64,000 bases of DNA from Helicobacter sp. 11S02596-1 (GTDB lineage Bacteria; Campylobacterota; Campylobacteria; Campylobacterales; Helicobacteraceae): positions 89,326 to 153,325 of the forward strand of contig NZ_MLAM01000003.1 of NCBI RefSeq assembly GCF_002272825.1. The letters run 5' to 3'. Made by a program: the position numbers and the translations under genes. The stretch's first letter is position 1. Each line of letters opens with the position of its first letter. Shown one piece after another: positions 18,469-25,973 of this stretch. The notes below the pieces were generated by a model. It ran no database searches. It saw only the letters and a program-made list of their open reading frames with translations, and was not told the origin of the DNA.

Positions 18469-19292
18469 TTTTTGCCCATCCTATTGAGTAAATACTCGAT
18501 ACTCTTGTCTTCTTTGATTTCAATTATAGAAAAAAAATCCTCAAAGTTGGCTATATATCTGCCGGGTTTTTGATTGGGGATTGAAAATTTCCTGCCTAGC
18601 CATAGATTTTGGCAGATTTCATCTGAAAAATCCGAAATCACAGGGTATTTCAAAGCCTCCAATACATCGACTGCTATAAGCTCCCCTATTTTGCCCCTCA
18701 TTGCCCCTTCAGAGATTCTCTCCAAAGATGATAGCGATGCAGTAACCCCCAAGCTATCGCCGATCATTTTCCCCACACTCCGCACATAAGCCCCCTCACT
18801 CACGCTAATACGGAAGCTAATATAGGGGTGATTGTAAGCTAAAAGCTCCAAATCAAAAATCTGCATTTTCACCTCAGGCAACACCACCTCTAAGCCCGCC
18901 CTAGCAAGCTCGTAAGAACGTTTGCCACGAATTTTTTTGGCACTATATGCTGGCGGGGTGTAAGTGATCTCACCTTTCAAAGACGCCAACACATCTTCAA
19001 TCTGAGACTCCTCAAATGCCTTTATCACCGAGATAGACACGATATTTTCTGTATCCAAACTCAAGCTTTCTGCACCCAACCATAGCGTTGCTTCATAAAC
19101 TTTTGGGGTTTTTGACAAATGAGAAAACAGCCGTGTGTAATTCCCAAAACCAACAATCAAACTCCCCCGTGCAAAGGGATCTAATGTCCCAGAATACCCA
19201 GCTTTTTTGACCCCGTAGGTGCGTTTTAAGCGCTGGAGAAAATGATTACAAGAAATCTGTGCGGGCTTGTAAGCCACCATCAAAGCATTCAA
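18462..19292 (-). CDS. truB: tRNA pseudouridine-55 synthase
   Basis: This 276-residue enzyme makes pseudouridine at position 55 in the T-arm of tRNAs. The catalytic Asp38 lies in [15 protein letters not shown]. Other family signatures are [29 protein letters not shown] and [13 protein letters not shown] precedes the ATG by seven bases. It is the first gene of the truB-csrA-ispE-smpB-exbB-exbD block. Confidence 0.96.
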   Translation of the reverse strand: MNALMVAYKPAQISCNHFLQRLKRTYGVKKAGYSGTLDPFARGSLIVGFGNYTRLFSHLSKTPKVYEATLWLGAESLSLDTENIVSISVIKAFEESQIEDVLASLKGEITYTPPAYSAKKIRGKRSYELARAGLEVVLPEVKMQIFDLELLAYNHPYISFRISVSEGAYVRSVGKMIGDSLGVTASLSSLERISEGAMRGKIGELIAVDVLEALKYPVISDFSDEICQNLWLGRKFSIPNQKPGRYIANFEDFFSIIEIKEDKSIEYLLNRMGKKC

Positions 19293-19361
19293 TCGCTTCC
19301 TTAGGAGATAAAATTATGCAAGAAAATATAAATTTATTAAATTTAATATTATTTTTATTTT

Positions 19362-19367
19362 TATAAT
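19362..19367 (+). promoter_or_regulatory. -10 box upstream of the PAS/energy-taxis cluster
   Basis: TATAAT sits in a very A/T-rich stretch, 44 bases before the first PAS-protein ATG, with AAGGAG in the leader. No -35 is evident. Confidence 0.55.
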
Positions 19368-19410
19368 GAAATAATCCACATATAACAAAAACGAAAAGGA
19401 GATTTTCACT

Positions 19411-19905
19411 ATGGAACAGGAGCTCATCTTAAAACCCGACACCCTCATTACTTCAAAAACGGATCTCAAAGGCAAGATCACGTATTGTAATCGAGATTTT
19501 TTGGATTATGCACGCTACCAAGAATCCGAGCTTATCGGAAAACCTCACAATATTATCCGACACCCCGATATGCCCAAAACCGTTTTCAAGCTCCTGTGGG
19601 ATTATATCCAAAACAAAAAAGAAATTTTTGCATTCGTTAAGAATAGAAATAAAGAAGGCAATTTTTATTGGGTTTTTGCCAATGTTACCCCAAGTTTTGA
19701 TGCTGAACATAACATTATCGGGTATTACTCTGTTAGGCGCAAGCCCAATCGAGCGGCAGTTGAAGCGATTTCAGGGATTTATGCCCAGATGCTTGCAGTC
19801 GAAAAAACTTCGGGTATCCCTGGGGGTATCAAGATGTTAGAGGAACTCTGCGAAAAAACCAAAAAATCATATAATCAAATCGTTTTTGATATGCAAAAGC
19901 ATTGA
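19411..19905 (+). CDS. CetB-like PAS-domain energy-taxis protein (first of two)
   Basis: This 164-residue protein is essentially one PAS domain. ITSKTDLKGKITYCNRDFL, then IGKPHNIIRHPDMPKTVFKLLW and FYWVFANVTPSFD match Aer and Campylobacter CetB, where the PAS pocket holds FAD and senses redox/energy status. It has no membrane segment or output domain. In Campylobacter, CetB signals through the separate receptor CetA, and here a CetA-like gene follows 0.75 kb downstream. AAGGAG precedes the ATG. It is very similar to the next PAS gene, indicating duplication. Confidence 0.82.
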   Translation: MEQELILKPDTLITSKTDLKGKITYCNRDFLDYARYQESELIGKPHNIIRHPDMPKTVFKLLWDYIQNKKEIFAFVKNRNKEGNFYWVFANVTPSFDAEHNIIGYYSVRRKPNRAAVEAISGIYAQMLAVEKTSGIPGGIKMLEELCEKTKKSYNQIVFDMQKH

Positions 19906-20161
19906 AACGCCCAAAACCCATTGGGCAAACCAAAAAGCACAAAAAATGAAAAACAATGACAACAAAAAACCAATATAGAAAATAGAAATATCACCAAAAA
20001 TCTATCATTAATGTAATGATTGTATCATAATCGTATCGACGAATATAGCTATGTCTAAAAAAACATTGTCTTTGGCAACAAAAAACGAATCGCACAATAT
20101 TTGTAGGTATTATTTCAGTTTCAAAATTAAATCTATCTATACATCAACTAAGGAGTGCCTT
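19906..20161. other. Spacer between the two PAS genes
   Basis: About 250 A/T-rich bases without a supported gene. A TATCATAAT stretch near 20025-20033 could be a promoter for the second PAS gene. An in-frame ATG at 20051 exists, but the extension it would add has no counterpart in the first PAS protein. Confidence 0.5.
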
Positions 20162-20662
20162 TTGGAACAAGAATTAGTATTAGGAACAAATACCCTCATT
20201 ACCTCAAAAACAGACTTACGAGGAAGAATTATTTATTGCAATCAAGATTTTATCGATTATGCCGGGCTGTCAGAAGGCGAGCTTATCAACAAGCCTCACA
20301 ATATCATCCGACACCCTGATATGCCCAAGACCGTCTTTAGCCTGCTGTGGGATTATGTCAAAAGTGGAAAAGAAATTTTTGCTTTTGTCAAAAACAAATC
20401 CAAAGATAACCAGTTTTATTGGGTATTTGCCAATGTTACCCCCAGTCTGGATATTCAAAACAATATCATTGGCTATTATTCTGTCAGGCGCAAGCCCAAT
20501 CCCAAAGCCATTCAGGTTATTTCTGACATCTACGCCCAAATGGTCGAAGTCGAAAAAACCCAAGGCATAACCGGAGGAAGCCAAATCCTCAAAAATCTCT
20601 GCGAAAAATTCAACAAACCCTATAATCAGGTCATATTTGACTTGCAAAAGGATCACAAATGA
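20162..20662 (+). CDS. CetB/CetC-like PAS-domain energy-taxis protein (second of two)
   Basis: This 166-residue paralogue of the upstream gene has the same PAS landmarks (GKIIYCN-like RGRIIYCNQDF, NKPHNIIRHPDMPKTVF, FYWVFANVTPS). TTG at 20162 is preferred because AAGGAG lies six bases upstream and the protein then aligns end to end with the first PAS protein from EQEL onward. The ATG at 20051 lacks a site. It overlaps the chemoreceptor gene by four bases. A CetB plus CetC pair is known in Campylobacter, which supports a joint role with the CetA-like receptor. Confidence 0.8.
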   Translation: MEQELVLGTNTLITSKTDLRGRIIYCNQDFIDYAGLSEGELINKPHNIIRHPDMPKTVFSLLWDYVKSGKEIFAFVKNKSKDNQFYWVFANVTPSLDIQNNIIGYYSVRRKPNPKAIQVISDIYAQMVEVEKTQGITGGSQILKNLCEKFNKPYNQVIFDLQKDHK

Positions 20663-22055
20663 ATACTAAAATTTCAATTATTGCCATTTTGATTAGCCTT
20701 GTTGGTATTGTTTGCAATACATTATTCAATCCACAAGGATTAGGAATCATCATCGTTGATGGGATCTTTGTCCTCTTGATGGTGCTAGGTGCGATAAGTA
20801 TCTATCAGGATAGTCGCCAAGAAAAAATCATTCAAAAAATCCTTGATGTCTCCAGATGTTTCAAAGAAGGCAATTTTGAAAGCCGTATCATTGAACCAAG
20901 CGGATCAGAAGACATCGTGCATATCGCAGCTAATATCAATGACTTGCTCGATCATCTCGAAGCATTTTTGCGTGAAATCAATACGTCACTAGAAGCATCT
21001 TCAAAAAATGAATTTTATAGAAAAGGCATTGAAGATGGTCTCAAAGGCACATTTGTGCAAAATATCCGCAGTATCAATAATGTCCTTAAGATTATTGAAA
21101 AAAATTCAAAAGAAAACACGAAAAATGCCCTTTCAAAATCTCTAATGGATGTCAATCTCGACAGCCAGAACAATAACTTGACAAAAATATCTGATGAGCT
21201 GGGAAGCGATGTTGAATTAATGCACGATGTCGATAAGCGTATCCAAATCATCAAAACCCTTTCTAACGAAAGCAAAAGCGATGTCGCCTCCATCACAGAT
21301 TCTATCAATAACCTAATGGTCTTGATGGATGAAAGCAACGCTGCGATTTCAGGATTTGCACAAAAATCCCAAGATATTGGCAATGTTATCCAGCTCATCA
21401 TCGACATCGCCACCCAAACCAATCTCCTAGCACTCAATGCCAGCATAGAGCAGCTAGGGCGGGCGAGCACGGCAAAGGCTTTGCCGTCGTAGCTGATGAA
21501 ATCAGAAAGCTTGCTGAAAAAACCCACAAAGCCACCAATGAGATCTCTATCGCCATCCAAACAATGCAACAAGAAGTCGATAGTATCCAAACCAGTAGCG
21601 AGCAGGTTTATCAAATCGCTAACACCTCACAAGAAAAAATCACCGACTTCAATGTCGTTTTTGATGGGATGGAACAAAACAGCAACGAACTTTCCAGTGT
21701 GTTCGTCCAGCTTTCCAAGCACCTCATTTTAAGCATTACCAAACTCGATCACATCCTATACAAATCCCATATTTACCTTAGCCTCAATCACCAAAGTCAA
21801 AGTCAAAATTTTGATAAAAATCCCATTTCACCGCTTTTTGACAACGAAGAAACAAAAAATATCTTGCACCATTTTATTTCTGAAAACGATCTGCTTAAAA
21901 TCAAAAATGAGGTTTCCAAGCACTCTCAAAGTGCGATTGCTGCGATTTCAAATGAAATCACCCCAGAAGTTGCCAAACAAATCCTTGCAGACATTCAAAG
22001 CTTGGAATCTCAAAGTAAAATACTTTTTGAAAAACTCGAAGTCAAGGATGCCTAA
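20659..22055 (+). pseudogene. CetA-like methyl-accepting chemotaxis protein, frameshifted
   Basis: The gene encodes two N-terminal membrane segments with almost no periplasmic loop, a HAMP-like region and a cytoplasmic signalling domain. The frame breaks inside the most conserved MCP hairpin: [10 protein letters not shown] is followed out of frame, and one missing G after position 21450 would restore [20 protein letters not shown]. Downstream sequence then reads cleanly to 22055, and a repaired protein would be about 465 residues, close to Campylobacter CetA. The tail around [14 protein letters not shown] resembles a degenerate CZB zinc-binding domain with the cysteine motif missing. It is either a real single-base deletion or an assembly error. 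Confidence 0.82.
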
Positions 22056-22065
22056 AAAAATATTT

Positions 22066-22779
22066 TCAAGCTTGCTTGATTCTCTCCAAAAAATCCCTTG
22101 CTTGTTGCAAGGCTTTTTTGCGATGAGAGATTTTGTTTTTTTCGCACGCTTCTATCTCCCCAAGCGTGCATTCATAGCCTGTTGGGACAAACAAAGGGTC
22201 ATAACCAAATCCATTTTGTCCTCTGGGCTTATCAATGACTTTACCCTCAAGCTCCCCTCTAAAAACTTTTTCGACCCGCCTACCTCCAATATTTCCGACC
22301 AAAGCAATCGTAGCCACAAAATGCGCACGTGAGACACAAACTCCTTTTTCACAGAGATTGGCAATCAAATGTTTGATATTCTCGCTATCTGACGCACTCC
22401 CGGAGATACCTTTAGCAAGATTGGCATATCGGGCGCTATATATCCCAGGCGCCCCACCCAGAGCCTCCACACACAAACCGCTATCATCACTCATCACGAC
22501 ACAATCATCGCCCATCACCCCGATTTTGCCTTTTTGTGTCCCATCTGGCAAATCGCTCAAATTTTTGCCTATATTTTTTTCGAGTGCTTCATAAAAACTT
22601 CTAGCTTTGATCAAGGCATTTTCCTCAAATGTAGCGCCATTTTCTTCAATATCAAGCCGATTAAAAAATTCAGAAACCTCACTGCCTGCAACAATCTCTT
22701 GATCGCAAAAAATCTTTTGGATTTCTTTGATCTTGCCCTGATTAGAACTCCCGATAAAAATTTTGATTCTTTTTTCCAT
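22066..22779 (-). CDS. rdgB: Non-canonical purine NTP pyrophosphatase (RdgB/HAM1)
   Basis: This 237-residue house-cleaning enzyme hydrolyses dITP/XTP and prevents their incorporation. Diagnostic motifs are IGSSNQGKIKEI, SDDSGLCVEALGGAPGIYSARYA and GFGYDPLFVP, and SHRKKAL near the end. It converges on the chemoreceptor gene with only ten bases between stops. Confidence 0.95.
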   Translation of the reverse strand: MEKRIKIFIGSSNQGKIKEIQKIFCDQEIVAGSEVSEFFNRLDIEENGATFEENALIKARSFYEALEKNIGKNLSDLPDGTQKGKIGVMGDDCVVMSDDSGLCVEALGGAPGIYSARYANLAKGISGSASDSENIKHLIANLCEKGVCVSRAHFVATIALVGNIGGRRVEKVFRGELEGKVIDKPRGQNGFGYDPLFVPTGYECTLGEIEACEKNKISHRKKALQQARDFLERIKQA

Positions 22780-22929
22780 TTTTGATACCTTTATTATTCA
22801 AATTTTTCTGACATTTTTCACTATTTTGCCCACGATTTTACTCGCCATTTCCTCACCAGCAATAAAATCCATCAAACTTTTTTGGTTATAATCATAACAA
22901 AAACAACCCATTTTATAAGGTCTGCTTTA

Positions 22930-24285
22930 ATGATAAAAAATACACTACCCCTCACCGGAATCGCTGTGCTTAGATTTTTGGGACTTTTTATCGTCCTGCC
23001 TGTCATCTCGCTTTACGCTGTTAGTTTCAACGCCTCCCCGTTGATGTTAGGGCTTGCTGTCGGCGGGGCTTACCTCACGCAAGTGATTTTCCAAACCCCC
23101 ATCGGTATCGCTAGCGACCACATCGATCGAAAAAAAATCGTGATGTTGGGATTATTTGTCTTTATGGTTGGCTCGATCATCTGTGCGTTAGCCCATACGA
23201 TTGAAATGCTTGTCATCGGCAGGCTCATTCAGGGAGCTGGGGCAGTCGGCGGGGTCGTGAGTGCGCAGATCACAGATCTTGTCAGAGAGGAGCAACGCAC
23301 CAAAGCGATGGCGATTATGGGTGGGGGGATTTTTGCCAGCTTTACGCTTGCGATGTTGATTGGGCCTATCATCGGGGCAAATCTGGGGGCAAACTGGCTT
23401 TTTGGGATCACGGCATTTTTGACGCTGTGTTCGATGATTTTGCTGGCTACCAAAGTCCCTGATACCCCAAAAATCACTTATTCATTCGAAGATAGACCCA
23501 GCTGGAAAGAAACCCTAAAAGACAAAAATCTTTGGATCATCAATCTCAGCTCATTTTTTGAAAAAACATTGATGACCTTGATTTTTGTAATCATCCCTCT
23601 GGTGATTGTGAGCGAATTTGGGATGAGCGAAGAAAGTCTATGGAAAATCTACACACCCGGTGCAATCATCGGGGTTTTGGCGATGGCGCCTGCGAGCATT
23701 ATTGCAGAAAAATACGGCAAATCAAAACTCGTGATGTTTATTGGCACGGCAATGTTTTTGCTCGCCTATGCCTGCATTTCTTTTTCTGATACCGATCTAT
23801 CCTCGCCCAAAATCTGGCTTTTTATCACGGGTGTGATGATTTTCTTTGTTGGTTTTGCGACCTTAGAGCCCATTATGCAGTCTTTGGCAAGCAAATACGC
23901 CAAAGCCCACCAGAGAGGCACAGCACTGGGGATATTTACGACTTATGGCTATGTCGGCTCATTTGTAGGCGGGACTGCTGGGGGCGTGCTTTATCATTTT
24001 CTTGGCGTAGAAAAGCTCGCATTATGCGTAGTATGCGTGTGTATCCTCTGGATAATCACACTTTTTTGGCTCAAAAACCCCGCCAAACAAAAAAATATTT
24101 ATCTCCCGCTTGATACTTATCATCAAGAAAAATTCAAAGCCATCAACGAAGCACCCGGTATTATCGAATGGTATGTGAATCAAACCGAAAATATCATCAT
24201 CATAAAATACGACGCCCAAACCCGCACCGAAAATGAAATCATAGAGCTATGTGCGCCATTTAAAGCCAAAAAGGATAGCCATTGA
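22930..24285 (+). CDS. YajR-like major facilitator superfamily transporter
   Basis: This 451-residue, twelve-span MFS protein has the MFS motif GIASDHIDRKKIVMLG between helices 2 and 3. After the last helix there is a soluble tail of about 70 residues (APGIIEWYVNQTENIIIIKY) resembling the ferredoxin-like YAM domain of E. coli YajR. The ATG at 22930 follows AAGGTCT and starts MIKNTLPLTG; an in-frame extension to 22882 is unlikely. The stop overlaps ttcA by three bases. It is a probable drug or metabolite exporter with unknown substrate. Confidence 0.85.
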   Translation: MIKNTLPLTGIAVLRFLGLFIVLPVISLYAVSFNASPLMLGLAVGGAYLTQVIFQTPIGIASDHIDRKKIVMLGLFVFMVGSIICALAHTIEMLVIGRLIQGAGAVGGVVSAQITDLVREEQRTKAMAIMGGGIFASFTLAMLIGPIIGANLGANWLFGITAFLTLCSMILLATKVPDTPKITYSFEDRPSWKETLKDKNLWIINLSSFFEKTLMTLIFVIIPLVIVSEFGMSEESLWKIYTPGAIIGVLAMAPASIIAEKYGKSKLVMFIGTAMFLLAYACISFSDTDLSSPKIWLFITGVMIFFVGFATLEPIMQSLASKYAKAHQRGTALGIFTTYGYVGSFVGGTAGGVLYHFLGVEKLALCVVCVCILWIITLFWLKNPAKQKNIYLPLDTYHQEKFKAINEAPGIIEWYVNQTENIIIIKYDAQTRTENEIIELCAPFKAKKDSH

Positions 24286-25070
24286 CACAAGCAATCACAC
24301 CAAAAACCCAAAAATACGAAATCAGCAAAAAAATCCTCAGCACCGTAGGGAAAACCAACGCCGAATATGGGCTGATCCAAGAGGGCGACAAGGTTCTACT
24401 CGGGCTTAGCGGGGGAAAAGACTCTATCCTTTTGGCGTGTATTTTAGAAAGAATGCAACGCCACGCCCCATTTAATTTTGAATTTAAAGCCGTTACGATC
24501 CATTATGGATTGGGCGAGAAATTCGATTGGCTCACGCAATTATGCCAACGACAAGGTATCCCGCACGAAATCGCCTACACCACGATTGCTGATACCATCA
24601 AAGAAAAACGGCGCGAGGGGAGTTCGTATTGTAGTTTTTGCTCGCGAATGCGCCGGGGGTCGCTGTATTCTAAGGCTCTCGAGTTGGGCTACAACAAGGT
24701 TGCCATCGCCCATCATCTCGATGATGCAGCAGAGAGCTTTTTTATGAATCTCACTTATAATGGCTCTTTGCGGAGTATGTCGCCCATTTATCGGGCTGAA
24801 AATGGTCTCCACGTTATCCGCCCGCTTATCCACATACGCGAAAGACAAACCATTGATTTTGTCAAATCGCAAAATATCCCCACAGCGCCCGATTGCAACT
24901 GCCCTGCAAAACAGCCCGATTCTGACAAGCCCCCTATCGCAAGGCTTGCGACCAAAAACTTCCTCGCACAGATGGAAGCGAGTAATCCTGAATTTTTCAA
25001 ATCCCTCAAAAATGCCTTTTGTAACCTGCACGCAGAAAGCTTTAGCGACAAAAATCATTTGCATTTGTAA
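24282..25070 (+). CDS. ttcA: tRNA 2-thiocytidine biosynthesis protein TtcA family
   Basis: This 262-residue PP-loop ATPase has LLGLSGGKDSILLA, the cysteine pair SSYCSFCSRMRRG and a third cysteine region DCNCPAKQ that would hold an iron-sulfur cluster. These fit TtcA, which thiolates C32 of certain tRNAs. The start is TTG at 24282, within the TTGA overlap with the MFS gene, with AAGGA six bases upstream. No ATG is available near the N-terminus. Module A copy 5 begins 19 bases after the stop in sense. Confidence 0.88.
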   Translation: MTQAITPKTQKYEISKKILSTVGKTNAEYGLIQEGDKVLLGLSGGKDSILLACILERMQRHAPFNFEFKAVTIHYGLGEKFDWLTQLCQRQGIPHEIAYTTIADTIKEKRREGSSYCSFCSRMRRGSLYSKALELGYNKVAIAHHLDDAAESFFMNLTYNGSLRSMSPIYRAENGLHVIRPLIHIRERQTIDFVKSQNIPTAPDCNCPAKQPDSDKPPIARLATKNFLAQMEASNPEFFKSLKNAFCNLHAESFSDKNHLHL

Positions 25071-25089
25071 TATGTTTTCATTATGCTTA

Positions 25090-25159
25090 CTCAATTCAGT
25101 TTTTTAAACTGAATCTGAAGATCACTCACAGGGAATGAATCCCTGTTTGTTCCTAAAGC
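25090..25159 (+). repeat. Hairpin repeat module A, copy 5
   Basis: Stem 1 is ATTCAGTTT/AAACTGAAT and stem 2 is CAGGG/CCCTG. The linker reads CTGAAGATCACT, one base off consensus. It starts 19 nt after the ttcA stop. Confidence 0.85.
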
Positions 25160-25214
25160 TACCATCTCATATTCAAGCAAGCTTGAATATTGGAGATAGG
25201 TTTCTAAGGTTTTG
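25160..25214 (+). repeat. Hairpin repeat module C, copy 2
   Basis: Stems ATCTC/GAGAT and ATATTCAAGC/GCTTGAATAT are identical to copy 1. The tail is GTTTCTAAGGTTTT. Confidence 0.8.
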
Positions 25215-25322
25215 AAAATCCTATCCGCTAACAAAAAAGCTATCTACGCTTTTTCATCTGGAATTATTAAGGGGGCGTGACAGGGGTTTTTACCCGCCCG
25301 CCCATTGTTTAAGGGGCTTTCT

Positions 25323-25384
25323 TGACCCGCCCACCCATAAAGGGCGGTCTTCGCAATTCTAAGCTTTTATGGGTGGGCGGGTCA
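25323..25384 (+). repeat. Long hairpin module F, copy 1
   Basis: Perfect 19-bp arms (TGACCCGCCCACCCATAAA and its complement) surround a loop containing GGTCTTCGCAATTCTAA. The same loop sits between unrelated arms in the other copies. Confidence 0.85.
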
Positions 25385-25390
25385 GCCTAG

Positions 25391-25441
25391 TCCCTTTCTA
25401 GCGAGTATGAGAAACAATTATTAGAAAACATCGCTATGGAA
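25391..25441 (+). repeat. Repeat module G, copy 1
   Basis: TTTCTAGCGAGTATGAGAAA is followed by ATCGCTATGGAAAA. The same order occurs at 62482 and, inverted, at about 29925. It links module F to the next module A. Confidence 0.7.
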
Positions 25442-25458
25442 AAGAATTATTATTTTTT

Positions 25459-25529
25459 ACTCGATTCGGGTTAAAGCCCGAATCTGAAGACCGCTCCCGC
25501 CAATTGAATCGGTGTTCGCTCCTAAAGTA
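25459..25529 (+). repeat. Hairpin repeat module A, copy 6
   Basis: Stem 1 is GATTCGGG/CCCGAATC. Stem 2 is weak (CCG/CGG around a loop). Tail GCTCCTAAAGT is intact and runs directly into module B copy 3. Confidence 0.85.
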
Positions 25530-25530
25530 T

Positions 25531-25617
25531 GGGCGTATGGTATGCTCCCAAAGTCGCATATCGCCATCGCCGTGCGGAGCTAGTGAAGCCAAGCAGTTGG
25601 CTTAACCTTAACGCTCC
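25531..25617 (+). repeat. Hairpin repeat module B, copy 3
   Basis: First hairpin: GGCG/CGCC, then ATGG/CCAT and TATGC/GCATA. Second hairpin: GGAGC/GCTCC closing AAGCC/GGCTT with loop AAGCAGTT. Confidence 0.8.
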
Positions 25618-25973
25618 TCCTATTAAAAATATTCACTTATATCCACTTTTTGGATACCAAAACCAAAAAATTCCTAACACTCCCCTACCCCAAGCACCAG
25701 ATAATAGGCAATAAAAATATTCTCAATAAAAAATATTTTTTAAATTATCTATAATTCCCTCAAATTACGAAATATGATGATTCAAAAAATCAATAATTAC
25801 TAGTAATTTATAAAAAAATTTAAAAAATACCTTGAAATAAATTCAATTTTATGCTTAAATGCCGATAAAATAATATAGCTTATTATTATTGTAACTTATA
25901 GTTGCCTAATCTGATTGATTGGAATCGCCCATCGGCCAATCAAATTTTTAAATTTTACAAAAAGGATTTCTCA

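Larger units (their letters stand above)
25071..25973. other. 0.9 kb intergenic region with a near-complete composite repeat
   Basis: The order is A5, C2, an E-like segment, the F1 long hairpin, G1, A6 and B3, ending near 25620. The remaining 350 bases are very A/T-rich, hold no gene, and provide the autotransporter leader, with AAGGATTTCTCA before its start. Confidence 0.8.

Noticed and set aside
20051..20161. ATG start at 20051 for the second PAS gene
   Set aside because: It adds 37 residues with no counterpart in the paralogue and has no ribosome-binding site, while TTG at 20162 follows AAGGAG.
25531..25617. Module B as a group II intron domain V or a tRNA-like gene
   Set aside because: Short stretches look similar, but the domain V bulge and triad are absent, there is no cloverleaf with a T-arm, and no intron-encoded protein is near.
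25090..25617. CRISPR array
   Set aside because: The repeats are not regularly spaced, the variable parts are self-complementary stems rather than spacers, and no cas gene is present.
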